The notes below the pieces were generated by a model. It saw only the letters and a program-made list of their open reading frames with translations, was not told where the DNA came from and did not search any database. This document shows positions 34,263 through 44,699 of a stretch of DNA of 64,000 nucleotides, piece after piece (the first letter of the stretch is position 1; each line of letters opens with the position of its first letter). The DNA lies in assembly GCA_947184155.2 (NCBI GenBank), contig CAMXCT020001482.1:86006-150005 (forward strand). The letters are read 5' to 3'. Origin of the DNA: Cladocopium goreaui. Its lineage: Eukaryota > Sar > Dinophyceae > Suessiales > Symbiodiniaceae. A program made the translations under genes and the position numbers.

Positions 34263-35169
34263 ATCTTTGAAATATGGGATTTTCGAGTGACATCTTGGAT
34301 TTTACCCATCAAATGATCAACTCTTTGAGTGTAACAAACATGGTGATTCAACCATCAATTGATGAGGATTTAAACCAGAGTGAAATTCTGTGTGTTCACC
34401 TAAAAAACAAGAGAGATGGGTTACCCAACCAAGATGGTGGGTCTAAAACAGATTTGTGGCATTTTATGACCCAAAAAATCAGCAACATTGAGAACATGTT
34501 TTTCTTCAGCAATTGAGTTTTTGTTTAAACCAAGCACAATTGAGCTACAATGATATCGACATGATGGGATATGATGGGATATTTACATTATATGCAACAT
34601 ATGGCGAATTGGATATATATATATATATAGTTGTAACTTGTAACCAATAGAATTTGGATTTGTTGGGATATTTGGTATACCCCCAATTCATGCCGATGAT
34701 CTCAGAAGCTGTTTGTGCATTTTTCCCCATATAATCAAAATGGAACCCCAACAAAAACATGACCAGAAATGATATCATTGTTTGGACCCCAGTCTTGAAA
34801 CTTCTTGTTAAATCTACATAAATCTACTTGGGACTTGTAGCAAATTCCGGACATATTAATATAGTTTCAAATGATTTGGATTGCTATTTGAATAGGATAG
34901 TGACAAACCAGACCATCTTGTTTAAAGCCATGATCTTTAACCCACCCATTTCATAGGAATAGCTGGTCGATGGTGTATTGCTTTGATTTCATCATGGGTC
35001 GTGCATCTACCTGGTTTATTGAGAACAATGATAAGCCGTAGTGGAGGGGTGCCTCTGAACATTTTTTATGTTATAGTTACAAGTTGAATCAAATAGTATA
35101 TCTGAATTATCCCATAATTATAGGGTTTTTTTCCATAACATCTCATTTTTTATTGGTATTTCATGGGAG

Positions 35170-35307
35170 AAAATGGAGCTGTTGTCAGCTCAACACGGCA
35201 GATCTGTTCACGAAAAAACACGGCAGGATGCCTGCTTGGTGAACATCCGTTCCTCCGTGGAGTCCCCATCCTACTCCGAAAAAGGCGACCGGGCGTGGTC
35301 TGACTAT
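35170..35307 (+). CDS. putative internal or first exon
   Basis: 46 open codons: an ATG as second codon ([20 protein letters not shown]), then [20 protein letters not shown] and AWSDY, ending at GTACCT. The acceptor TTTCATGGGAG is plausible. Mixed-charge composition. A different plus frame is also open. Confidence 0.48.
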
Positions 35308-35309
35308 GT

Positions 35310-35359
35310 ACCTATCTATATATCTATATATATATAGAGTGAGTGTATATATATATATG

Positions 35360-35406
<47 letters not shown>

Positions 35407-35830
35407 GTCTAGATATACATCTGCGTGTGTATGTATAAATATATACATGTATATACATATATATATATATATACATATACTTATACTGTACTTATATGCA
35501 TATGTACATGTGTATATATTATAATAAAGCTAGGTAGTGCGGTAGAATACATCAACATGTATTTTATATATGTATACACAAAAATACACATGCATATGTA
35601 AATGTGAACTATTCTATGCATATACTGAGTGCAAATACGTACACATGTACTGAGTATGGATGTAGTACTGGTAATTTGCATATATTGCAATTATATACAC
35701 ATGTATATAGCTATATGTATGTAGGTTATGTTATGTTATGGTATGGTATGGTATGGTATGTCATGTCATGTCATTTCATGTCATGTGTATATATATATAT
35801 ATACATATTCATATACACATCTACGTACGC
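35310..35830. repeat. TA microsatellite and pentamer repeats
   Basis: TA/GTATA runs at 35310-35535 and 35785-35815, and (GGTAT)n followed by (CATGT)n at 35722-35785. No gene. Confidence 0.85.
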
Positions 35831-36004
35831 ATTCTTGTGCGACTGTGCGCCCTTTTCCTCAATTCATGAAAACACCTCAATGCATCCATCCTGGTGATAT
35901 CGTTTGCCTTTCCAGCCAGTGTAGACTCTATAGGTTCTAAATGCTTTCGTGTCTGGGTCCGTATGGTTGTATCTATGTTATTTTATAATTTTATTTGTTC
36001 ATAA

Positions 36005-36170
36005 ATCGTAGATTAATTTGATTTGATTTGATTCCATTCGATTCGATTCGATTCGATTTGAAAGATAGATGGCTAGATGGAAGCTGAAGGATACATACAT
36101 CAGATTGGGTTGATCGGCTCAGTCAGATAGGATTAGATCAGATCATATTGGATCAGATCAGATCAGCTAG
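36005..36170. repeat. GATTT/GATTC and GATCA short repeats
   Basis: Tandem GATTC/GATTT pentamers at 36012-36060 and GATCA pentamers at 36125-36168. Confidence 0.85.
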
Positions 36171-36233
36171 ATACAAACACAGACCCATGTACATACACAG
36201 ACACATTGACATGCATTAGTGCGTCATATTCAG

Positions 36234-36369
36234 CACTCTGTACCTGGGCCCCTTTAGCCATCGATCAGATGGCGGCTTGGATATCTGGATTTCTACATCG
36301 GATCATGTTCGCCTTTTTTGGGGATGGATTCCTGAACTGGGATATATCATACGTTTCGAAATGTCTGCT
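36234..36369 (+). CDS. putative internal exon
   Basis: Acceptor GCGTCATATTCAG; reads TLYLGPFSHRSDGGLDIWIS then TSDHVRLFWGWIPELGYIIR and a GTACAT donor, phase 0. An overlapping frame is also open but lacks a matching junction. Confidence 0.48.
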
Positions 36370-36505
36370 GTACATCATATGTATGTGTGTAATTGTGTGT
36401 ATGTATATGGTCCCGGCCAGCGGCCGGCAACCCTCCGGAATGCTATCCCCACCAGCAACCACCCCCATTGGGTGGCCTAGCCACGTGGCTACACCCTGCA
36501 TAGAA

Positions 36506-36800
36506 TCTATTTACAACGTATTACTGCCCATAAAGCACTTTATTTTAAAATAGTAACCATACACTAGCAACTGTCAAGATCATTTTTGCTATACAGTACA
36601 TATGTGCTACCCACGTACCACTTATGTACTACCTACATGATACCTGCAGGGTTCACTACCTGAATGCCCATACAATACAATCTATTTACAGCCTATTACT
36701 GCCTATGCAGTGTCTTCATAGTAGCCATGTACTAGCTACTGTGAAGATCTCATATGCTATACATACGTGCTAGCCATGTGTTACCTATGCCTATACTCTA
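36506..36800. repeat. divergent tandem duplication
   Basis: ATCTATTTACAACGTATTAC at 36506 recurs as ATCTATTTACAGCCTATTAC at 36679, with collinear similarity through the TGCTATACA...GTGCTA words. Unit about 173 bp. Confidence 0.7.
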
Positions 36801-37327
36801 TCTACATGGTACCTCCATAACACCCCACCCATTCCACGGGGGGGGGGGGGGCATGGAGCATGCTAGCATATGCTAGCTACCCACTTTTTGCCTTACATGA
36901 AAGCGACACACTACCTAGCCCCCACCCATCCCACAGGGGGGGCGGGGTGTGTAAACTATACTATATCATACATAGAGCCTCCTATATAAAGCCTGCATAC
37001 AGGACCATAACCATGACGTGGCGGGGTGGGAGGGTTGGCCTGGGCCATATATATATGATTATATATATGTCGATTTAATTTATATATATATATATACGGT
37101 AGCACCATTTAAATATATGGAGGGCAGGCCAGACCACGCGGTCCCGGAGGTAGTATGAAATACCATTTCCGTTCGTATTTCCACATGGCTGTTCTCATAT
37201 TTGGAATTCGTATATTGAAATGGCAGGGCGGGCCAAGGAAAATCTTCCCGGAGGTAGTCGTTACGGTACCAGTTCGTATATGTTAAAATCCGTATTTTTA
37301 AATGTAGTTACCGTGTATATATATATA

Positions 37328-37426
37328 CTGGTTGGTGGTTTGGAACATTGTTTTTTCCCCATAATATATGTTGATAATCATCCCAACTGACTAATATTTT
37401 TCAGAGGTGTTGAAACCACCAACCAG
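37328..37426. mobile_element. family A MITE
   Basis: CTGGTTGGTGGTTTGGAACA ... TTGAAACCACCAACCAG. Confidence 0.88.
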
Positions 37427-37484
37427 ATATAATATATTACATACACAAGAAAACATCAATGGACATATTGTGGGGATCTTCCAG

Positions 37485-37560
37485 ACCTTGAGCCCTCGAG
37501 GAGACTCCTTTGCCTTGACATGGCCTATGGGACCCCTGTACTGCGATACCGTCATAAATC
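37485..37560 (+). CDS. exon candidate, frame unresolved
   Basis: Strong acceptor (TGGGGATCTTCCAG). Two frames are good: TLSPRGDSFALTWPMGPLYC, or EPSRRLLCLDMAYGTP ending at a GTACTG donor. Confidence 0.45.
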
Positions 37561-37820
37561 CCAATGTTTGTTGTATTTTCTAATTGTTGATGGTTAACAT
37601 CAGTTGTATCACCAATTTGTGTTGGTTCAATCCCTATTTTGTAGCCGCTAAAATCCCAGTGCCTAATAGTTGCCAAAATCCAAAGTCTTAATCATGCAAT
37701 GGCTAGAATGAAAAAACATGGTAAACATGTAAAAACCTGAAATATTGATTGCCAAAAAGACAGGTCTTAATGGCAACAAACCAAAGTCTTATGTAATGGC
37801 TTGTTTTTTTCCTTGCCTAG

Positions 37821-37908
37821 AATCACCATCATTGGGTTCCCCTCAGCTGAAACCGGCCTTCAGTTTCTCCGCCGAAGAGACAGTTCAACAGCTCTCTGAG
37901 TTACGCCG
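37821..37908 (+). CDS. internal exon
   Basis: Very strong acceptor (TTTTTTTCCTTGCCTAG) and GTGATG donor enclose 28 codons with two bases at each end (SPSLGSPQLKPAFSFSAEET then VQQLSELR). The next exon at 38086 supplies one base. Function unknown. Confidence 0.66.
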
Positions 37909-38085
37909 GTGATGTGGCTCCTGGGTTAAGCAGATTTCAGGACTGAAACTCCGATAAGTGGGTAACGTTTTATGGATCTTTAAGTGACACCCCAAAAGGC
38001 GACCCCGCTAAAGAATAAGGTCTTCTCAAGGGCTTAACCACCAACCACAAAAAATGCGGGCCTATCAACCATCCAATGTTTTTAG

Positions 38086-38119
38086 GTCAGCTGTGGGGGA
38101 GGTGGTTGAATCCAGATGA
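38086..38119 (+). CDS. exon in phase with 37821-37908
   Basis: Acceptor CAATGTTTTTAG|G; reads SAVGEVVESR then TGA, with a GA donor (TCCA|GATGAC) just before it. A minus frame overlaps. Confidence 0.45.
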
Positions 38120-38663
38120 CACTTGAGCCATTGTTGGTGGATTTATTTTGGTGAACATTCCATCCATCGAGCATCTGAGGGGATATGAATGTAACTTGGG
38201 CCACTGGGTGCACCAAAAACAATTGGTTTCCGCACCAGAAATGACAACTATGGGGTCTCCAATGCTAAGACACATTCAAAGCAGGATACCACACTTGCCA
38301 AGGTCAATCCCTTGGGTGATGTGTTAAAACTCGATTGAAACAACTATACCCCACAAGTGGGTGTTACTACATGGGTGTACGGTGTACCACGTTAGCTCAT
38401 AGCCACGAGAATATCACCAAATTCATCCCAATTTCTCCCAGTACATTGTATATGAATTATATTTCACCTGTGTTGAATTATCAATGCAACAACAGTATAA
38501 ATCTAAACATCCTTTGGTCCGGTAATCAAACATGGCTAGCTACAAACATCACCATTTAGTTCCATATCTTTCCCAGCGATAAACCTTCATTTATGGGGGA
38601 TTTTCCCATCAGCCACGTTTGATGACACCGGTTGATCCACCGTCCCTACTTGCATCTTTCCAG

Positions 38664-38757
38664 GATGGAGACAGCAGAATATTTTTTTCCTAGCCTTGGA
38701 ATGTTTTTTGTTGGGCGATACCCCAAATGTCATTGTCATGGTGTGAAATTGTCATGA
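38664..38757 (+). CDS. putative exon
   Basis: Strong acceptor (CTTGCATCTTTCCAG|G); reads METAEYFFPSLGMFFVGRYP, KCHCHGVKLS and TGA. A GTGTGA donor lies before the stop. It is the last plus-strand candidate before the 12.9-kb element. Confidence 0.45.
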
Positions 38758-39000
38758 CCAATTGATCAGCAATGAGATTTTGCGTGACACAGATTTCAAT
38801 CCCATGCTTTTTTGCATGATGAAATATGATTTTGCGTGAGTCGCATGTTGCCCACAGAAGCATAAGTTGTCTTTGCGGCTGAAAACCATGGGCAACATAG
38901 AGGCCCTTCCGTACCCTTTTATCATAAGTGGAATGACTTTTGGAGTTTCCGATTTCATGAGTGTTTGTAGATGCTTTGTATCTCCCGCAATCACCACATA
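38755..39000 (-). CDS. possible minus-strand coding region
   Basis: Two minus frames are open over this stretch. One reads HLQTLMKSETPKVIPLMIKG and ends ISLLINWS and stop; the other contains LMLLWATCDSRKIIFHHAKK. Neither has a confirmed start or splice pair. Just outside the 12.9-kb element. Confidence 0.3.
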
Positions 39001-39149
39001 TATATATATATTATATATATATATATTATATATACAAAACACGCCGACACGCACATACATATAACAATATTTACTCTGCATATATAGATAGAGCGGTTGC
39101 GGTTTATTTATATGTAATGATTATACTGTATATACATATACTTTGCTTG

Positions 39150-39176
39150 GATCAGCTGTGGCCTTACTAGTAGGTT
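39150..39176 (+). repeat. left terminal inverted repeat, 27 bp
   Basis: Starts GATCAGCTGTGG and ends TAGTAGGTT; exact reverse complement of 52013-52039. Followed inward by GGTTAACATGGTTAAGATGG and TTAGCTAAG subterminal repeats. Confidence 0.92.
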
Positions 39177-39226
39177 AACATGGTTAAGATGGTTAGCTAA
39201 GTATTTAGCTAAGGGTGCTAAGTATG

Positions 39227-39424
39227 CTAACTGTTTGTTTTCTGCATTAAGCAATTGCATTTCAAAATGTAACCCTGCTGGCAAAAAAATGAAAAGATAA
39301 AGGATTGTTTCTGGATTCTTTGGAAATGTTTGGCTATTTTTTCTTGATGCGAAGAAACAAATTCATGGCAATCAGTGTTTGGGCATCTCTTTGGATGCTT
39401 GCTGGCCAGGCATGCTTTTGACAT
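39227..39424 (-). CDS. possible 3' exon of the element
   Basis: Open minus frame with a CPNTDC motif and HFQRIQKQSFIFSFFCQQG, ending in a stop. The ORF's first residues come from the spacer repeat, so only the later part could be coding. No confirmed splice site. Confidence 0.25.
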   Translation of the reverse strand: MSKACLASKHPKRCPNTDCHEFVSSHQEKIAKHFQRIQKQSFIFSFFCQQGYILKCNCLMQKTNS

Positions 39425-39665
39425 TTAATAACAGCAGTGTGCTGAGCCATGCAAGGCTTGCAGAAACAAAAGCAGCCATGAGAGGCTTAGCATCATTGAA
39501 GCCATGGAAGGCTTGCATGTCAGGTAGCCATCAAGGCTTGCACACATGTGCTGAGCCATGCCAGGCTTGCCAGAAAAAAAGAGCCATAAGAGGCTTATCA
39601 TCATTGAAGCCATGGAAGGCTTGCATGCTAGGCAGCCATCATGAAAGGCTTGCATCTTGCAGCCA
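39420..39665. repeat. AGCC-N-GGCTTGCA spacer repeats, block 1
   Basis: About eight copies of AGCCATGNAAGGCTTGCA in 240 bp. The AGCC and GGCT arms can pair. Confidence 0.9.
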
Positions 39666-39708
39666 AATGCTTTGCCCTCCCCCAGGCTGCAAGCTTGTTT
39701 TGGGCACT

Positions 39709-41766
39709 TCACCGCAGATGGTATGGGACCAGGGTCATCAATCCAGCCCTGGTTCTTGTATATGTGACAGAACACAAGATGTCTTTGGCTGGCAAAATGC
39801 AGATGCCTGCATGTTCTGTCCAATTGGCATTCCCCAAGCATGGGTCATATGTCAGAAGACTGAGTTGATCAGCCAAAGCGAAAGCACATTGTGAAAAGCT
39901 GAAATTGACCAAAATCTGGGCTGCATCCCATTTGTTCAAGGCATTGATGAGGACCACATCTCCTTGAGCTGCCAGATTTCCAGAAGACAGCACCAGGTTC
40001 TTACTGATAAAGATGTCATTGCTGGTAATTCCAAGGTGCTCTTTCAAAAATTCCTTCAACTTGCAAGGTGCTTTGGATTCTTTTTCCAATGCATTCAGAA
40101 GCTTCTGGTTCGACTCTAAGTTGTGGAGCTGCTGGGAAAGAATCTCTGTATACAAGCTGTCCTCAAAAAACTTCAAATTTTGGATCCTGGTTGCCATGGC
40201 AGTCACCTCCTTATGCTTTCTCTCCATTGTCCAAGCTGGCAAGAGCATATTGTGGCACTCCAAGGAATCACCATAATGCAAATTCCAATGAAATTTCCTG
40301 ATACAGAATTGGCCCCATTTGGCAACTTTGAAAAAATGCAAAGTTTCTTCAGCACATTTGTCTAACTGCTGTCCTGACACCACACCATGCTGTGTAGCCA
40401 GGAGGAGATCCATCATCTCACAAAGCTTCAAAAAGGCAGTTGTCTCTGGGCCACCAGCACCTTGCTTTTCCATTTTCTGGACATAATGTTGAACAATGGG
40501 GTAAACGCACAAAATCTCACTGGCAGGAATCTTGACTTTGAAAGCTTTTCTGTAAGAATCCACTTTGGCAGTTGCAAACAATGAAGGCAAATTGCAGACT
40601 TTCTTGAAGGCAGCAGGCAATGTCCATAGGCTGCAATAAGTGCCCATGTTTTTCCAAGACTGCAAGCCCATTGTGTTGAGGTGCTCCAAAACTAGGTAAA
40701 TACCAATATTGAGACATCCATTGGAGCACATACCATGCATGTAGTCATGATGGAATTGTGAGATGGGCTTTAGCCATGGCCTCAAGGCAGCAGAGCTCAA
40801 GATTCCTTGGGTAGAAAAATTCCACCCAGTAGCTTGCTGCCAATCTTGGAATTCTGCTGGTGAGCAACTTGATCTTCTTGCTGCTGATCGATCAAAAGAA
40901 TTCAGTGCATCATTGTCAGTGGCCAGCACCAAATCCTTTTTGCTTATTGCTCTGATAACAGCATTGTCAGGGTCATCATCCTGCTCAGTCAAAAAAACAA
41001 TTTGATTGCAGCATTTCAAGCAGTAATTGCTACCTGCATCTCCTTTCAAGCCAAAAGTGATTTTTTGGCTGGCTCCATCTTGAACAAAGAAGCCAAGCTG
41101 GTAGTGAACTCTGAACTTTTGGCCTGCTGGCCCATGCAATACCAAACCAATCTCTGGTGGTGTTTCAATCGACACAAATATCATCTCCATGATGACCCTC
41201 ATGACTTGGCCCATGTGGCCTTCCAATGTTGCCACTATGGAACTCCTGCAAATGAAGAGAGGCAACCAATGTTGAGTTTGGGATATGGCATGCCTTCCAA
41301 TTTCTTTGAAAGTGCCATACACTACCCAAACTTTTTTGGCAGCTTTGCCTAAAGCATTGGCTGGCAAACATTCATCGCTGTAAAGGATCAAATTCCACAT
41401 CATGTTTGGTGATGAAGGCTGTGCAGTGAGCCCTGCAGCCATGCATTGAAAGAAGCTGCCCCCCAGCTTGAAGCTGGCATGCAAAAGGCTTTGAAAATTC
41501 ACCACTTGCAACTGAATACTTGTTCCATCAGTTTTGAAGAATTCATGTGACACTAAGAGGCTGCCATAGGTGAAGAACTGGGCCAAATGCTGCTTAGCAG
41601 CTTCAGTCATTTGCTTTGGATTGTTCAGCTCAGGCACACCATGCTTTTCAATATCTTTCAAAATGCCATGCAGGCTTGCTTTGCTACAATTCGGAATTGA
41701 TCTTCTCAAGTTGTTGAGTCTCTGAAGCTTGGCAGGCCTTTCTGCAAATTCATCTACTTTTCCCAT
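39709..41766 (-). CDS. 685-aa transposase-like protein
   Basis: Single uninterrupted ORF with a true ATG at 41766. Candidate catalytic and metal residues lie in the order expected of a DDE/D transposase with an inserted zinc knuckle: D131 in YSDECLPANAL, D230 and D243 in VQDGAS and KGDAGSNYCLKCC (C249, C252, C253), D341 with H344 in FHHDYMHGMCSNGCLN, and E515 in WTMERKHKE. The order and spacing recall CACTA/Plavaka-type transposases (SDE..., CxxC, DxxH, ERxH), but this is remote and from memory. It lies nearest the left TIR. Nothing suggests it is broken. Alternative: another dinoflagellate-specific nuclease or integrase. Confidence 0.72.
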   Translation of the reverse strand: MGKVDEFAERPAKLQRLNNLRRSIPNCSKASLHGILKDIEKHGVPELNNPKQMTEAAKQHLAQFFTYGSLLVSHEFFKTDGTSIQLQVVNFQSLLHASFKLGGSFFQCMAAGLTAQPSSPNMMWNLILYSDECLPANALGKAAKKVWVVYGTFKEIGRHAISQTQHWLPLFICRSSIVATLEGHMGQVMRVIMEMIFVSIETPPEIGLVLHGPAGQKFRVHYQLGFFVQDGASQKITFGLKGDAGSNYCLKCCNQIVFLTEQDDDPDNAVIRAISKKDLVLATDNDALNSFDRSAARRSSCSPAEFQDWQQATGWNFSTQGILSSAALRPWLKPISQFHHDYMHGMCSNGCLNIGIYLVLEHLNTMGLQSWKNMGTYCSLWTLPAAFKKVCNLPSLFATAKVDSYRKAFKVKIPASEILCVYPIVQHYVQKMEKQGAGGPETTAFLKLCEMMDLLLATQHGVVSGQQLDKCAEETLHFFKVAKWGQFCIRKFHWNLHYGDSLECHNMLLPAWTMERKHKEVTAMATRIQNLKFFEDSLYTEILSQQLHNLESNQKLLNALEKESKAPCKLKEFLKEHLGITSNDIFISKNLVLSSGNLAAQGDVVLINALNKWDAAQILVNFSFSQCAFALADQLSLLTYDPCLGNANWTEHAGICILPAKDILCSVTYTRTRAGLMTLVPYHLR

Positions 41767-42004
41767 ATTCCCAAGTCAAAAAGCAAGCCAGGACATGGCA
41801 GCAAACAATGACTCAATCAAGAACTGTTCTTGTAAATGAATAGTGGCAGGTTGCAAAAGAGTTGGGCCACAAAACATGTGAATAGTGGAAAGGTAGAAAT
41901 GTCTGCTTGCTGGGAAGCTGTATGTATACATTGTCAGTGAAGTGCTTGGCCCAAAAGGCAGGACACATGTTTTCCATGAGCTGAATGGCAGGCAATGAAA
42001 TATT

Positions 42005-42290
42005 TCAACCAGAAGCCAGTGCAGGCTTGACACACATTGCAGGCTTGACACCCAGAAGCCATGCAAGGCTTATTGGTGAAGCAGCCATGGCAGGCTTGCC
42101 AAACTTCAGAAAGCTATTAAAGCTTGCAAGTGCACACCTACATTAGCCATGCAAGGCTTGTTGGGAAAGCAGCCATGGCAGGCTTGCCAAACTTGAGAAA
42201 GCTATCAAAGCTTGCAAATGCAGAGCTACATGTGTCAGCCATGTCAGGCTTGAAGCAAGAACAGAGCCATAAAGGCTTGAAACAGAGTGA
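42005..42290. repeat. spacer repeats, block 2
   Basis: About ten AGCCATGCAAGGCTTG-type copies between the 685-aa and 450-aa genes. A short minus frame at 41813-41995 is not convincingly coding. Confidence 0.9.
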
Positions 42291-42455
42291 GGCCCAGCTT
42301 CCTTATCCTTTTTCCATTTTCCTGCCACAGACTTGAACTCCAAGATTGGTTCCTGAGTTTTCCCAAGAAGCACAGCATCCAATGTTTCTCATTGAATTTG
42401 TGCAAACCCCAAAAAAAGAAACACAAAGCTGCTGCTTCAAAGCAGCTTGCAGCAC

Positions 42456-43808
42456 CTACTTCTTGCCAGTGGCTTCAGCCCAGTCCTTCCATTCTTCCCT
42501 TGAGTAGAACTTTCTACCTTGAAAGGTAGGTTTGGAGCAGGATGCACAACCCCTCACATTTCCCCTGCAAGAGCTACACCCCCAGCCTTGAACTTTCTTC
42601 TTGGCTGGTTTGCCTTTCTTGGAAGCACTGCTGCTGGCTTTGGCAACTGGCTTCACTTGGGAAGGGGCAGCAGCTGGCCTTTTCATCCCTTTGCCAGCAG
42701 CCCTTCTGCTTGCCAACTTCTTGTAAGCTTCATCCTCGAAATCTTCCAAGCTAGCTGTGCCCAAATGTGTTTCCACAGGCACCAGAGCATGGGGAAGTTT
42801 TTCTGCCACACTTCCACACTCAGCAGCATGGCAGCCTCCATCCACAGAAGGAAGTTGCTCAGAAGCTCTGCCATTGGAGACTGGTTGGCTGCCTTGCAAG
42901 CCTGTAGCTGGAGGCCTGCCAACAGAGCCACCCAAGTGGCTCCTTTTCTCAGCAAGTTGGTTTGCGGTTTCTCTGTCACACCACTTCTCCATGAACTGCT
43001 CCATCTTCTCCAGCAAGCCATATCCTTGGTCAGCTACAGGAACTGGTTCTGAAGCAGGAGGCTTCTTCTTGCTAGCCTTTGCCTTGGGCTCCTCTTTGAG
43101 CAACTTATTTGTATCCCTCAAAGAAATTGCATGGTGCAAGTAGCTTAAGGACAGCTCTTGCATGGCTGGTTTCTCAGTGCCATAGGCCTTCTCCAGGAAA
43201 GTAGGGGACAGCTGGCTAGGAGACATTGGGTATGTCTTCAAGCCAGACACTTGGCATCCTGCAGAAGAAGTGGAAGCAAAAACACTCACCAAGTCAGTCA
43301 CCATGTAGTAGACAGCCCAGTTGCTTGGAAGTGGCTGCTTCTGCACAGTGGGTTTCACATGCAGGAGCAAAGCTATGACACACTTCTTGGTGTCTTCCTT
43401 CATACTCTTAATGCCCAATGCTTTCAACCTTTCACACAACACCCTCATGCCATCCAAGAAGGACTGTGAAGCATTGATCTTTTCCCAGTCAGCCAAAGTG
43501 AGGTAGGGAGGCAAATTGGTAAGGCTTTGGGCCTTCATCTGCAACTGCAAGTTGCTTTCTTGTGACACAGACAGGGCATCCATGACCTGCATGATCTCTT
43601 CTTTCAACTTCTGAGGAAGAGCAGCTGCTTTGACTTTGGCATAGAGCTCTGTCAGGCCAGAGGCAGTCCATCCAGGAACCCCTTGAAGCCTTTGCTTCAA
43701 AGCTCCCAAGGCAGAATGGCCAACAACAGAGTTAGGTCTTTCTGCCAAAAGGTTAGCCACATGCTCCAGTTCTGAGCAAAAATCTTCATTGGACCATTGA
43801 TGGCTCAT
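42456..43808 (-). CDS. 450-aa protein with WGCSxCR...GCxxC tail
   Basis: The first ATG of the open frame is at 43808. The N-terminal half is helical (LAERPNSVVGHSALGALKQR, LADWEKINASQSFLDGMRVL). The middle is a lysine/alanine/proline-rich linker (KGMKRPAAAPSQVKPVAKAS). The C-terminus is WGCSSCRGNVRGCASCSKPT, then FQGRKFYSREEW, a likely zinc-binding module of four cysteines. I recall this tail from many dinoflagellate repeat-family proteins. It is probably the DNA-binding or accessory partner of the transposase, encoded immediately upstream in the same orientation. Confidence 0.7.
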   Translation of the reverse strand: MSHQWSNEDFCSELEHVANLLAERPNSVVGHSALGALKQRLQGVPGWTASGLTELYAKVKAAALPQKLKEEIMQVMDALSVSQESNLQLQMKAQSLTNLPPYLTLADWEKINASQSFLDGMRVLCERLKALGIKSMKEDTKKCVIALLLHVKPTVQKQPLPSNWAVYYMVTDLVSVFASTSSAGCQVSGLKTYPMSPSQLSPTFLEKAYGTEKPAMQELSLSYLHHAISLRDTNKLLKEEPKAKASKKKPPASEPVPVADQGYGLLEKMEQFMEKWCDRETANQLAEKRSHLGGSVGRPPATGLQGSQPVSNGRASEQLPSVDGGCHAAECGSVAEKLPHALVPVETHLGTASLEDFEDEAYKKLASRRAAGKGMKRPAAAPSQVKPVAKASSSASKKGKPAKKKVQGWGCSSCRGNVRGCASCSKPTFQGRKFYSREEWKDWAEATGKK

Positions 43809-43904
43809 GTTGGCCACCAATGAAGAAAAAGGTGACTACAGCTTGAGTTTGGCAAATGCTACCAGAAACTTATTTTTGAAGCAATGCAGTGCTGTAAGAA
43901 CTTT

Positions 43905-44195
43905 ATGGCAAGCATGCAAGATGGCAGCCAGTAAGGCTTGAATATGATTTGGCCACAATCAGACCTGAAGCATGAATAGCCATCAAGGCTTGCATGTGGA
44001 ACAATGGCTGTACAGAAGATTGTTGTCTAGCCATAAAGGCTTGCCACACAAAGCCAGTGAGACTTACAATACATAGCAATGCAGGCTTGCAAGCACAAAG
44101 TGGCCATGAAAGACCTGCATAAAAGCCACAAAGGCTTACAAATGCTGAACAGCCATAAAGGCTTGCAAGAAAAGCCACAAGGGCTTGAAATTCTG
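43905..44195. repeat. spacer repeats, block 3
   Basis: About eight copies between the 450-aa gene and the split gene at 44.3-45.1 kb. Confidence 0.9.
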
Positions 44196-44285
44196 ACATG
44201 TCCATGGTGATATTTTTTTCTCTCAGGGCAAAGCTGGAAGATCCAAGTCTCATACCATGGAAGGCAGCCAGATCACATCCAAGGA

Positions 44286-44379
44286 TCAGTAGTACTTCCT
44301 GTACTTGTCAAAGCCATTGGTTCTCATCTCCCCATCATGGATGGTGTAGATTTCCTGGAAGGTCCTGTTCTTCATGAAC
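44286..44379 (-). CDS. terminal exon of an accessory gene
   Basis: Minus-strand acceptor CTGATTCCACCACAG|G followed by FMKNRTFQEIYTIHDGEMRT, NGFDKYRKYY and TGA. Too short to be found as a long ORF. It continues the exon at 44487-44685 through an intron whose donor is not certain (GC or GA type). Confidence 0.55.
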
Positions 44380-44486
44380 CTGTGGTGGAATCAGAAATCA
44401 CCATGGGCCAAATCATTTGGAACACTTTCATCCAGTTTTAAATACATTTGCTTTTCTTTAGGTAGTGTTAAAAAAATACATAAGTA

Positions 44487-44685
44487 TCATCCAAGGTGCG
44501 CATCCACTAGCTTGTCGCACTTTTCCCAATCCTTCTCCTTGTAAGCCCTGGCAAGGACCACAGCCTTATTGATGCCACCAGACCTGTGCTGCTTATCTGT
44601 TTTCACCTGCAAGTGTTCATAGTGCTTCTTCTCCTCAGCACTCATGGGTTCCTCTATGAGCTTGAAGCAGCTGTCCTCAACACAT
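44487..44685 (-). CDS. internal exon of the accessory gene
   Basis: After the minus-strand acceptor CCACTCCACACCCAG the frame reads CVEDSCFKLIEEPMSAEEKK, HYEHLQVKTDKQHRSGGINK, AVVLARAYKEKDWEKCDKLV and DAHLG, then TGA. Very coding-like, highly charged. The upstream 165-codon frame is different, so a splice (or frameshift) is needed to join them. Confidence 0.58.
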
Positions 44686-44699
44686 CTGGGTGTGGAGTG

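Noticed and set aside
38119-38140. Possible dinoflagellate spliced-leader relic (GGCTCAAG on the minus strand)
   Set aside because: Only the last eight bases match; the preceding bases differ from the leader.
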